NCBI RefSeq assembly: GCF_029892095.1
Contig: NZ_JARZAE010000004.1
Span: 7,068,001 to 7,132,000 of the forward strand
DNA: 64,000 nt
DNA from: Kitasatospora sp. MAP12-44
Lineage (GTDB): Bacteria > Actinomycetota > Actinomycetes > Streptomycetales > Streptomycetaceae
Reading direction: 5' to 3'
Shown here piece by piece: positions 23,657 to 31,343 of this stretch (position 1 is the first letter of the stretch; each line of letters begins with the position of its first letter). The notes under the pieces are model-generated. The model saw only the letters and a program-made list of their open reading frames with translations. It did not search any database and had not been told where the DNA came from. A program made the translations under genes and the position numbers.

Positions 23657-25090
23657 CTATTCCGCGCCGAACCATGTGGGCAGCTCGCCGAGCAGCTCCT
23701 GCTGATCGTCACCCACCCATGCCACATGGCCGTCCGGCCGCAACAGCACCGCCGGCACGTCCAGTTCGTCGCTGACGTCGACGACATGGTCGACCCGGTC
23801 CGCCCAACCCGCCACCGAGAGCCGGCCGGTCTGGTCGAGCAGCAGCCCGCGGCCGCCGTGCATCAACTCGTAGAGGCGACCCCGCTTCAGCCCCACGTCG
23901 CGCAGCCGCCGGCCGAGCAGCTCATGCCCCTCGCCGAAGTCGTAGCGGACCGCGATCGCCGTGATCTTCTCGATCAGGTACCGGTTGACGTCCTCGAACT
24001 CCATCAGTTCCGCCAGCAGCCGGCGCACGGCCCGGGGACCGGGCTCGGGGGACAGCAGCACCATCTGCGCGCGGGTGTTGTCCAGGACGTCGGCGGCCAC
24101 CGGGTGGCGTTCGGCGTGGTAGCTGTCCAGCAGCCCCTGCGGCGCCCAGCCGTTGACCTCGGCGGCCAGCTTCCAGCCGAGGTTGAACGCGTCCTGGACA
24201 CCCAGGTTGAGCCCCTGCCCGCCGGTCGGCGGGTGGATGTGCGCCGCGTCGCCGGCCAGCAGCACCCGGCCGCTCCGGTAGCGCTCGGCCAGCCGGGTGG
24301 CGTCGCCGAAGCGGGAGAGCCAGCGCGGCGAGTGCACGCCGAAGTCGGTGCCGGCGAACACCCGCAGCTGCTGCTTGAACTCCTCGAGCGTCGGCGGGAG
24401 CGTGCGCTCCTCGGCCACCCCCTCGGCGGGCACGATCACGCGGTACACCCCGTCCGCGAGGGGCATGGCACCGAACCGGAAGTGGGTCTTGCGGACTTCG
24501 GCCACCACGGCGGCCAGCTCCTCCGCCGGCACGGCCACCTCCATCTCGCCCAGCAGCGTCTCGACCCTGGAGGGCTCGCCGGGGAAGCCGACGCCGAGCA
24601 GCTTGCGCACCGTGCTGCGGCCGCCGTCGCAGCCGACCAGGTAGCGCGAGCGCAGCCGCGTGCCGTCGGCCAGCTCGGCGGTCACCCCGTCCTCGTCCTG
24701 GCTCAGCCCGACCAGCTCGCAGCCGCGCCGGAGCTCGGCGCCGAGCTCGGTGGCGTGCTCGGCCAGCAGGCGCTCGGTGACCACCTGCGGGATGGCGAGG
24801 ACGTAGGAGTGCGCGGTGTCCAGCTGCTCGGGCCAGGACGTGGAGATGCCGGCGAAGAAACCGCCGACCGCGTACTGCTTGCCGAGCGCGAGGAAGCGCT
24901 CCAGCAGACCGCGCTGGGCCATCACCTCGACGCTGCGCGCGTGCAGGCCCTGCGCGCGGGACTGCCTGGTCGGCTCGGCCTCCTTGTCCAACACGAGCGT
25001 CTGCACGCCGTGCAGCCGCAACTCGCCGGCCAGCATCAGGCCGGTGGGTCCGCCGCCGACCACGATCACGTCAATCATCGATACGCCCAT
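23657..25090 (-). CDS. rox: Rifampicin monooxygenase Rox
   Basis: This is a 477-residue FAD monooxygenase of the phenol/PHBH hydroxylase class. It has GGGPTGLMLAGELRLHG (FAD), the middle LVGCDGGRSTVRKLLGV motif, and GDAAHIHPPTGGQGLNLGVQDAFNLGWKL. Along its whole length it closely matches my memory of Rox from Streptomyces venezuelae (for example THFRFGAMP, DFGVHSPRWLSRFGDATRLAERYRSG and the end DGHVAWVGDDQQELL). Rox hydroxylates the rifamycin naphthoquinone and linearises the drug, giving resistance. The rifamycin-associated element at 25139-25157 supports this. The start is ATG 25090 or the ATG 25078 (MIDVIVVGG), the usual family beginning. Confidence 0.9.
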   Translation of the reverse strand: MGVSMIDVIVVGGGPTGLMLAGELRLHGVQTLVLDKEAEPTRQSRAQGLHARSVEVMAQRGLLERFLALGKQYAVGGFFAGISTSWPEQLDTAHSYVLAIPQVVTERLLAEHATELGAELRRGCELVGLSQDEDGVTAELADGTRLRSRYLVGCDGGRSTVRKLLGVGFPGEPSRVETLLGEMEVAVPAEELAAVVAEVRKTHFRFGAMPLADGVYRVIVPAEGVAEERTLPPTLEEFKQQLRVFAGTDFGVHSPRWLSRFGDATRLAERYRSGRVLLAGDAAHIHPPTGGQGLNLGVQDAFNLGWKLAAEVNGWAPQGLLDSYHAERHPVAADVLDNTRAQMVLLSPEPGPRAVRRLLAELMEFEDVNRYLIEKITAIAVRYDFGEGHELLGRRLRDVGLKRGRLYELMHGGRGLLLDQTGRLSVAGWADRVDHVVDVSDELDVPAVLLRPDGHVAWVGDDQQELLGELPTWFGAE

Positions 25091-25138
25091 TCATTTCCGC
25101 AGGTCATGGCCTTGGTCGACCATTCTGCGGGACGCCCT

Positions 25139-25157
25139 GGGCCTTGCCGCAAGCCCC
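25139..25157 (-). promoter_or_regulatory. Rifamycin-associated element (RAE) in the rox promoter
   Basis: On the rox strand this reads GGGGCTTGCGGCAAGGCCC, a 19-base imperfect dyad. It matches my recollection of the published rifamycin-associated element found upstream of rifamycin-inactivating and HelR genes in actinomycetes. TTGCGG inside it could serve as the -35 box, with CAGAAT about 19 bases downstream as a -10. It lies about 50 bases before the start codon. Confidence 0.8.
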
Positions 25158-25233
25158 CTGGTGCGCTATATCTTGAGAGTGGCAGGGATGGGTGATCTCC
25201 CTGCCGGCCCTCCCCCCTCCCCCCTCCCTCTCG

Positions 25234-25737
25234 CTACTTCGCGCTGTGGCCCTTGTGGCTTGCCTTGGGCAGGCGCGCCAGGAACGCGTCGAACTCGGTG
25301 CGCTCCGCCTCGCTGAACGGTGCCTTGAGAACCGTCGCCGACAGCGGCGCACTACCCAGCTTCTGCGACAACACCGTCCACGCCACGGGGTTGTGCGCCA
25401 CCTTGTTGATCGAGGACCAGGGAATCCTGCGGTCCAGGGCCGGGGTGTTCAGCTGAAGGCCATCGTCGGTCAGCCTGACGCGCGTCGGCCCGACGTAGCG
25501 CTGAGCGACCTTCAGCGCCATCTTCCCCGTGCCCGCGCTGATGTTGACCACCTGTACGAAGCCGAAGAAGAACGCCGATATCGCGAAGGCGATGCTGCCC
25601 GCGGCCGCGAAGGCCAGCGCCAGCACCGCCCACAGACCGACGATCGCCCACCGGAGCCACAGCCGGATGGCCGCGTTCGCTTTCACCGAGGCGACGATGT
25701 CCTCGGTGGTGGCCTCGTAGTCGACCTGAATGTCCAT
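25234..25737 (-). CDS. YcxB-like membrane protein
   Basis: This is a 167-residue protein with a short N-terminal beta-like stretch (MDIQVDYEATTEDIVASVKANAA), two adjacent hydrophobic segments at about residues 28-70, and a C-terminal soluble part with VRLTDDGLQLNTPALDRRIPWSSINKV. This is the YcxB-like layout (two TM helices then a PH-like domain). Function is unknown. ATG 25737 is preceded by GGGAG. Confidence 0.7.
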   Translation of the reverse strand: MDIQVDYEATTEDIVASVKANAAIRLWLRWAIVGLWAVLALAFAAAGSIAFAISAFFFGFVQVVNISAGTGKMALKVAQRYVGPTRVRLTDDGLQLNTPALDRRIPWSSINKVAHNPVAWTVLSQKLGSAPLSATVLKAPFSEAERTEFDAFLARLPKASHKGHSAK

Positions 25738-25830
25738 GCGTGCTCCCAGCTCCGTGCTCCGTAGTGGCGGCACATCATCGCGGCAACCCGCCGACCAGGG
25801 CAAACGAGATTCCGTACTCCCACAAGGGCG

Positions 25831-26418
25831 TTATCGTCGTGGTCCTGCCACGGCGTACAGCACGGTGCCGGTCACCAGCAGGGCCCACGCCGTCCCGGTG
25901 GACGCCGCCGTGCCGGGGGGAAAGATCATCCAGCTGGCCACCTGTCCCGCGGTGCCGCCCGGAGGCGGGGCGAGGACGGTGTACGCGAGCCAGCCGGTCG
26001 GCAGGGTCCAGGCGTACGCTGCCCCGCACAGCACCGCCCCGAGCGCGACCAGGCCGACCAGGCCCGCGCTGTCCCGGACGACGAACGCGGCCGGGCCGAG
26101 CTGCGCGCCCGCCGCCTGGACCGCCAGCAGCGCCGCCCCGGCGACCGTGCCGATCAGCAGCACGTGCACCGCCCGCCGGGGCGCCCACCGGATCGCGGCC
26201 GTCCGGTCCAGCGCGGCGTCCTGCCCGCCGAGCCCGATGGCGCCGGCCGCCACGTTCGCGGTGAGAACCAGGACCGCGATCCCCAGGTTCGCCGGGCCCT
26301 TGCCGCCGCCGTGGGTGAGGGCCCGGGTGAGGGCCCACACCGCCAGCGCGACCAGCGTGACCGCGGCGGCTGAGGTGGGCATCTGCCGTGAACGCGCGTA
26401 CAGCATCAGCCATCTCAT
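25831..26418 (-). CDS. Small multi-pass membrane protein of the ABC operon
   Basis: This is a 195-residue hydrophobic protein (MRWLMLYARSRQMPTSAAAV) with about five membrane segments and no recognised motif. Its ATG overlaps the stop of the permease gene by four bases, making it the last gene of the coupled sigma/anti-sigma/ABC operon. It may be a second permease-like subunit. Confidence 0.72.
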   Translation of the reverse strand: MRWLMLYARSRQMPTSAAAVTLVALAVWALTRALTHGGGKGPANLGIAVLVLTANVAAGAIGLGGQDAALDRTAAIRWAPRRAVHVLLIGTVAGAALLAVQAAGAQLGPAAFVVRDSAGLVGLVALGAVLCGAAYAWTLPTGWLAYTVLAPPPGGTAGQVASWMIFPPGTAASTGTAWALLVTGTVLYAVAGPRR

Positions 26419-27806
26419 GGGGATGCCTCCCCCGTCGGCGCCGCGAGCTCGTCCTTGCAGGAGAGCGCGCCGGCATGCGCCTGGGCGATCCGCGAGCGCT
26501 GCTCGGCGGGCGGCAGGGCCGTCAGCTTCTCCCAGGCGGCTTCGGCGTTCGCCCAGATCTGCTGCGAGTACGCGTCGGTGTCCGGCTTCTGCAGCGGCTG
26601 CAGCTGGTGATCGCCGAGGGCCCAGCTCGCGGCGATGCTTTCTGCGGGGACGTCCAGCAGCCCGCCGCTCTCCCACGTGGTGCGCGCATAGCAGTTCGGT
26701 GCCAGGCCCTGGGCGACCAGGAGGCGGGTCAGGTCCTCACCCGACGCGTGGGCGATCAGCGGGTCGTCGAAGTCGACCAGCACCACGTCGGCGGGGAGTT
26801 GGCGTTCGTCGCCGAGTGCGCGCACCGCGGTGTCCTCCCGCACCGAGGCCGGCGCCTGGTCGCCCAAGGCGTCGTGCAGCACGCGCAGCGCCTCCTTGCC
26901 GCGTGGCGCGAGTTCGGGCAGGTGCGAGCGGTTCGCCTGCGTCACGCACACCGGGCCGTCGCAGACCAGGGTGGCGGCGGCCTTGTCGACGACGTAGCTG
27001 TCGCGCGGGTCGGCCGGCAGGATCAGCAGGGCCAGGGCCGCGCCGGCCAGGACAGGGGCCAGCGCCAGCAGCCGGGCCCGGCGGGTGGTGGCCGCCAGCA
27101 GCGCAAAGCCGGTGGCGAGCAGGCCGAGCAGCCAGAGCGTCTGGCCGAGGTGCACGGAACCGGACAGGGTCAGCAGCAGCGCCCGCGGCTCCACGACCGC
27201 TGGGGACAGTAGGGAGAGCCGGTTCGCTGCGATGCCCGAGGGCAGTGCCCCGTCCATGTTCTGGCGCAGGAGCATGCCCGTCATAAGGAAGAGCACCACC
27301 AGAGCCGGCGGGGTGAGCACGGAGGGCACGGCCCGCGCGACGCCCATGCCGAACACGGCCCCCGCGACCAGGGCCAGCGCCGCCACCAGCGAGATCGGCA
27401 GCCAACCGAAGGACAGGTAGGTGGCGGTACCGAGGGCCACCTGGACCGCGCCCACCAGGACCAGGAGGCCGAAGCCCGACGCCAGCGTGATCGCCATCGC
27501 ACCGGCCGGCAGCGCCGCACGGCGCCAGGCCGGCCGCGGCGTGGTCGTCAGCAGCTCGGTCATCCGCGAGCGGGAGTCCCGCAGCCCGTACGCCGCCCCC
27601 ATGCCCACCGCCAGTGGCCACCAGTAGGCCAGCCAGTAGCGGGTCCACATGGCCATGGTGGTCCACTGGGCCGTCCACCCGGCGGTGCCCCGCCACCAGA
27701 TCCCGTTGACCAGGAAGAAGATCGCCAGGCTGCCGCCCAGGACGACGAGGCCGGCCCACGGGGCGACGGAGCGCTTCAGCTCGATACCCAGGACACGCCC
27801 GTTCAC
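26415..27806 (-). CDS. ABC-transporter permease-like membrane protein with extracellular domain
   Basis: This is a 463-residue protein with roughly six to seven hydrophobic segments in residues 15-270, then a soluble C-terminal part of about 190 residues containing CDGPVCVTQ and further cysteines (NCYART, LSCKDEL) that could form disulfides outside the cell. No conserved permease motif is recognisable, but it is translationally coupled to the ATPase gene (GTGA overlap, GGGGGA upstream) and to the small membrane protein downstream. It is the likely transmembrane half of an exporter. Confidence 0.78.
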   Translation of the reverse strand: MNGRVLGIELKRSVAPWAGLVVLGGSLAIFFLVNGIWWRGTAGWTAQWTTMAMWTRYWLAYWWPLAVGMGAAYGLRDSRSRMTELLTTTPRPAWRRAALPAGAMAITLASGFGLLVLVGAVQVALGTATYLSFGWLPISLVAALALVAGAVFGMGVARAVPSVLTPPALVVLFLMTGMLLRQNMDGALPSGIAANRLSLLSPAVVEPRALLLTLSGSVHLGQTLWLLGLLATGFALLAATTRRARLLALAPVLAGAALALLILPADPRDSYVVDKAAATLVCDGPVCVTQANRSHLPELAPRGKEALRVLHDALGDQAPASVREDTAVRALGDERQLPADVVLVDFDDPLIAHASGEDLTRLLVAQGLAPNCYARTTWESGGLLDVPAESIAASWALGDHQLQPLQKPDTDAYSQQIWANAEAAWEKLTALPPAEQRSRIAQAHAGALSCKDELAAPTGEASP

Positions 27807-28612
27807 CAGGTCCCCCTCTGCTGCTCGGAGTTGTGGAGCAGCGCCGAGTAGCCGCGCTCCAGGGGGCTGTCACCCGGGTGCTCGGAGCCGCCCGCCTCGG
27901 CCAGGTCCTGCGGCGTGCCCTGGAAGACGAGCCGGCCGTCGGCGAAGAGCACCACGTCGGAGCAGGCGGCCGCGACGTCCTCGACCAGGTGGGTGGAGAC
28001 GACCACGCATGCCTCGCGGCCCAGCTCCTGCAGCAGCTCGCGGAAGCGCAGCCGCTGCGCCGGGTCCAGGCCGGCCGTCGGCTCGTCCAGCAGCAGCAGG
28101 GTGGGGTCGTTGACGATGGCCTGGGCGATGCCGGCCCGGCGCACCATGCCTCCGGAGAGGGTCTTCATCCGGTGGTCGGCGCGGTCGGCCAGGCCCACCC
28201 GTTCGACGGCGCGTTGGACGGCCGCGGGGATGTCCGCCTTCGGGACCTCCTTCAGCCAGGCCATGTACTCGACGAACTCACGGACCGTGAAGCGCTTGTA
28301 GTAGCCGAACTCCTGCGGCAGGTAGCCGATCCGCCGGCGCAGGGCGCGCAGGTCACCCACCCCGCTCACCGACCTGCCGCCCAGCTCGAGTTCGCCCTCG
28401 GCAGGGCGCAGCACGGTGGCCAGTGCCCGGATCAGGGTGGTCTTTCCCGCTCCGTTGGGCCCAAGCAGGCCGTGGGCGCCGATGCCCAGGGAGAGGTCGA
28501 GTCCGTCGACGGCCATCTTCTTGCGTCCGGCCCGTACTTTCAGGCCGGTGGCCTGGATCTCCCAGGCGTAGGTCTTGGGCGCGGTGTCAGCCGCGCTCAT
28601 CGCGGGTTGCAT
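27803..28612 (-). CDS. ABC-transporter ATP-binding protein
   Basis: This is a 269-residue ABC ATPase of the multidrug/bacitracin-exporter (CcmA-like) type. The motifs are complete: GPNGAGKTT (Walker A), YLPQEFGYY (Q-loop region), LSGGMVRRAGIAQA (signature), LLLLDEPTAGLD (Walker B) and STHLVED (H-loop). ATG 28612 has GGAAGGA 11-12 bases away; ATG 28600 is an alternative. It lies 23 bases after the anti-sigma gene and overlaps the permease gene start. Confidence 0.92.
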   Translation of the reverse strand: MQPAMSAADTAPKTYAWEIQATGLKVRAGRKKMAVDGLDLSLGIGAHGLLGPNGAGKTTLIRALATVLRPAEGELELGGRSVSGVGDLRALRRRIGYLPQEFGYYKRFTVREFVEYMAWLKEVPKADIPAAVQRAVERVGLADRADHRMKTLSGGMVRRAGIAQAIVNDPTLLLLDEPTAGLDPAQRLRFRELLQELGREACVVVSTHLVEDVAAACSDVVLFADGRLVFQGTPQDLAEAGGSEHPGDSPLERGYSALLHNSEQQRGTW

Positions 28613-28635
28613 GCGGTGGTGTTTCCTTCCAAGGT

Positions 28636-29448
28636 TCACAGCGCCGAGTAGGCGTTTCTGCGGGCGGTCACGGCACCGATGCCGAGCGCGAAAAGCAGTC
28701 CCCACAGGGGCAGTTGGTCCGGTCGCAGGGCGATCGGGATGCGGCCGGTGAACCACGCGGGTGCTGCGACGACGACGCCCCAGACGGCCACCAGTGCGAT
28801 GGCGGCGCGGGTCACGCCGATCACGCTGCCCAGCGCCAGGGCGGTGGAGGTGAAGGCCAGCGAGGGCAGCAGCCACTGAGCGGCCGTCATCGCCCCGGTC
28901 AGCCAGCCCTCCACCAGGAGCACCGGCAGGACCACGGCGAGCACCGAGGTGGTGCGTCGCAGCAGCAGGGGCAGACCGGCTCGGGCGGTCGAGGCCGTCA
29001 GCTCGTACGCCGGGTCCAGGCCGCGCGACCACGACACGGCGACACCGCAGAGCGGCAGCACCGGCGCGATCAGCAACTCGGCCGAGGCGGCTCCCAAAGC
29101 CGCTGAGCTGCCCGCGTCCAGCAGCAGCGCCAGCAGGACGACCACGACGATCATGGCCAGCCACGGGGCCATCACCGGTGTCAGCCAGGCCGACACCCAC
29201 TGCGGCCGGTATCGCCGCGAGGGCATCGGGACGGCCGCGTCCAGCTGCGGTCCCAGGCTCACCCGGACGGTGTCGACCAGCGCGGCGAGGCCGGGCGCCT
29301 CGGTGGCCACGGAGGCCGCCAAGCGGCCGCGACACGGCGCGCACGTCTCCAGATGGGCCTCCAGCGCCCATACCGTGTCCGCGGCCAACTCCGTGTCACC
29401 CCGGGCGTAGTCGTCGATCAACCGCCTCGACGCATGTTCCGCACTCAT
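28636..29448 (-). CDS. Zinc-finger anti-sigma factor with multiple membrane segments
   Basis: This is a 270-residue protein whose N-terminus has the zinc-associated anti-sigma signature HLETCAPC (HxxxCxxC) near residues 32-39, followed by about six hydrophobic segments. It would hold the partner sigma factor at the membrane until a signal releases it. Its ATG overlaps the sigma-factor stop (ATGA), as expected for co-expressed sigma/anti-sigma pairs. Confidence 0.85.
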   Translation of the reverse strand: MSAEHASRRLIDDYARGDTELAADTVWALEAHLETCAPCRGRLAASVATEAPGLAALVDTVRVSLGPQLDAAVPMPSRRYRPQWVSAWLTPVMAPWLAMIVVVVLLALLLDAGSSAALGAASAELLIAPVLPLCGVAVSWSRGLDPAYELTASTARAGLPLLLRRTTSVLAVVLPVLLVEGWLTGAMTAAQWLLPSLAFTSTALALGSVIGVTRAAIALVAVWGVVVAAPAWFTGRIPIALRPDQLPLWGLLFALGIGAVTARRNAYSAL

Positions 29449-30062
29449 GTCAGCGCCTCCCGCATCGCGATCCGGGCCCGGCGGGCGCGGGTCTTGACCG
29501 TGCCCTCGGGCAGTCTGAGCAGGACGGCGGTCTCCCGGACGGAGAGCCCGTCCAGCACCATGGCCTGCAGTACCTGCCGCAGTTCGGGCGCCAGTCGGCA
29601 CAGGGCGTCGCCGACGTCGCCGCCGACGCTCCCGGCGAGCGCCTCCTCCTCCGCCGCGGGCACCACGGCCCGCTCGGCGGCGGCGACCGGCGGTTCGGCG
29701 TGGTGGGCGCGGCGCCGGAAGGCGTCGACGAGGCGGCGCGCCGCGATCGTCCACAGCCACCCGACGGCCGTCCCACCGACCGCGCTCCCGGCGAACGCGC
29801 CGGCCGCGCGCCACACCGCCAGATAGGTCTCCTGCATGACTTCGGCGACGATCTGCTCGTCCGCGCAGCGGCGGCGAAGCCGCACCGCCAGCCATGGCGA
29901 CGTGCGCCGGTACAACTCGTCGAACGCCCCGCGGTCGCCTCTGGCCACCAGCCGAAGGAGGCGTTCCTCGTCCAGCTCGTCCGGTGCTCTGCTGCGTGAT
30001 CTCACACCAGCAAGACGGCCGCCGGGGCGCGCAGGTTCTGCATCCGCCGTGACGTGCGTCAC
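29445..30062 (-). CDS. ECF-type RNA polymerase sigma factor
   Basis: This is a 205-residue group IV sigma factor. Region 2 is FDELYRRTSPWLAVRLRRRC with DEQIVAEVMQETYLAVWRAAG; region 4 is LAPELRQVLQAMVLDGLSVRETAVLLRLPEGTVKTRARRAR. It heads an operon with its anti-sigma factor and an ABC exporter, so it probably controls export in response to envelope stress or a compound. The start is uncertain: GTG 30062 lies inside a palindrome, and GTG 30005 (VRSRSRAPDELDEERL) is closer to where homology starts. Neither has a clear ribosome-binding site. Confidence 0.88.
   Translation of the reverse strand: MTHVTADAEPARPGGRLAGVRSRSRAPDELDEERLLRLVARGDRGAFDELYRRTSPWLAVRLRRRCADEQIVAEVMQETYLAVWRAAGAFAGSAVGGTAVGWLWTIAARRLVDAFRRRAHHAEPPVAAAERAVVPAAEEEALAGSVGGDVGDALCRLAPELRQVLQAMVLDGLSVRETAVLLRLPEGTVKTRARRARIAMREALT
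30049..30062. promoter_or_regulatory. Inverted repeat at the sigma-factor 5' end
   Basis: GTGACG-TG-CGTCAC is a perfect six-base dyad exactly at the upstream candidate start codon. If translation starts at 30005 this would be an operator in the promoter region. Confidence 0.35.
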
Positions 30063-30120
30063 AGCAGCGCATGCAAAGGTTTGCGCAGCCCCCGGCGGCC
30101 CCGGCCTTACCAGCCCGGTC

Positions 30121-30210
30121 TTACTTCAGGTGCCGGCCGAAGAACCGGTCCCCGTCCTCCTTCTCGAACCACGGGGCGCCGGTGTGCCCGCCCAGATTGG
30201 CGTGCAGAAC
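30121..30210 (-). pseudogene. Possible C-terminal remnant of a hydrolase gene
   Basis: The last 29 codons before a TAA stop read HANLGGHTGAPWFEKEDGDRF then FGRHLK. This looks like the real C-terminus of an alpha/beta-hydrolase or S9-peptidase-like protein (catalytic-His-type GGH, then an amphipathic end). Upstream the similarity stops abruptly and there is no room for the rest of the gene before argC. I read it as a leftover fragment. The parent family is a guess. Confidence 0.35.
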
Positions 30211-30261
30211 AGGTTTTCGCGCAGGCTCCCTGTCGGCGACGGGCCTGGTCGGGGCAGCCTT

Positions 30262-30293
30262 GCATGAATGTTCCGAGATGCGTATATTCATGC
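30262..30293 (+). promoter_or_regulatory. Candidate ARG operator upstream of argC
   Basis: GCATGAAT and ATTCATGC form a perfect eight-base dyad separated by 16 bases, 22 bases before the argC start, in locally A/T-rich DNA. Arginine repressor sites are pairs of TGAAT/ATTCA-like half sites. With argR in the same operon, this is the expected place for ArgR to act. Confidence 0.65.
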
Positions 30294-30314
30294 TGAGTCC
30301 TAGGAGGAAATGCC

Positions 30315-31343
30315 ATGCCGTTGCGAGTCGCAGTCGCCGGAGCCAGTGGGTATGCGGGTGGTGAGGTGCTCCGCCTGCTGCTCGGGCACCCGGAGGTGGA
30401 GATCGGGGCGCTGACCGGCGGGTCCAATGCCGGGACGCGGCTGGGGGAGTTGCAGCCGCATCTGCTGCCGTTGGCGGGGCGGGTGCTGGAGGCGACCACC
30501 ACGGAGGTGCTCGCGGGGCACGACATCGTGTTCCTCGGGTTGCCGCACGGGCAGTCGGCGGCGGTGGCGCAGGCGCTCGGTGAGGATGTGCTGGTGGTGG
30601 ACTGCGGGGCCGACTTCCGGCTCAAGGACGCGGTCGACTGGGAGCGGTTCTACGGTTCGGCGCACGCCGGGACGTGGCCGTACGGGCTGCCCGAGCTGCC
30701 GGGGCACCGGGAGCTGCTGAAGGGGACCAAGCGGATCGCCGTCCCGGGCTGCTACCCGACCGCCGTCTCGCTCGCGCTCTTCCCCGCCTACGCCGCGCGG
30801 CTCGCCGAGCCGGAGGCCGTGATCGTGGCTGCCAGCGGGACCTCGGGCGCGGGCAAGGCGGCCAAGACGAACCTGCTGGGCAGCGAGGTGATGGGCTCGG
30901 TCAGCCCGTACGGCGTCGGCGGCGGGCACCGGCACACGCCGGAGATGTCGCAGAACCTGAGCCCGGTCGCGGGCGAGCCGGTGACCGTCTCCTTCACGCC
31001 GACCCTGGTGCCGATGTCCCGGGGCATCCTCGCCACCTGCTCGGCGAAGGCGAAGCCGGGCGTGACGGCGGCGGCGCTCCGTGCCGCGTACGAAGAGGCG
31101 TTCGCCGCCGAGCCGTTCGTCCACCTGCTGCCCGAGGGGCAGTGGCCGCAGACCAAGTCGGTGTACGGCTCCAACTCCGCCCTCGTCCAGGTCGCCCTGG
31201 ACGAGCACGCCGGGCGGATCGTCGTGATCAGCGCCATCGACAACCTCGTCAAGGGCACCGCCGGCGGCGCGGTGCAGAGCATGAACATCGCCCTGGGCCT
31301 GCCTGAAGAGCTGGGCCTCCCCGTGAACGGAGTCGCACCGTGA
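30315..31343 (+). CDS. argC: N-acetyl-gamma-glutamyl-phosphate reductase
   Basis: This is a 342-residue ArgC, the third step of arginine biosynthesis, reducing N-acetylglutamyl phosphate to the semialdehyde with NADPH. The N-terminus MPLRVAVAGASGYAGGEVLRLLLGHPEVEIGALT is the Rossmann start, and VPGCYPT holds the catalytic Cys146. GSNSALVQV and AIDNLVKGTAGGAVQSMN are typical near the C-terminus. It is the first gene of argCJBDR, with AGGAGG upstream of ATG, and overlaps argJ by four bases. Confidence 0.97.
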   Translation: MPLRVAVAGASGYAGGEVLRLLLGHPEVEIGALTGGSNAGTRLGELQPHLLPLAGRVLEATTTEVLAGHDIVFLGLPHGQSAAVAQALGEDVLVVDCGADFRLKDAVDWERFYGSAHAGTWPYGLPELPGHRELLKGTKRIAVPGCYPTAVSLALFPAYAARLAEPEAVIVAASGTSGAGKAAKTNLLGSEVMGSVSPYGVGGGHRHTPEMSQNLSPVAGEPVTVSFTPTLVPMSRGILATCSAKAKPGVTAAALRAAYEEAFAAEPFVHLLPEGQWPQTKSVYGSNSALVQVALDEHAGRIVVISAIDNLVKGTAGGAVQSMNIALGLPEELGLPVNGVAP

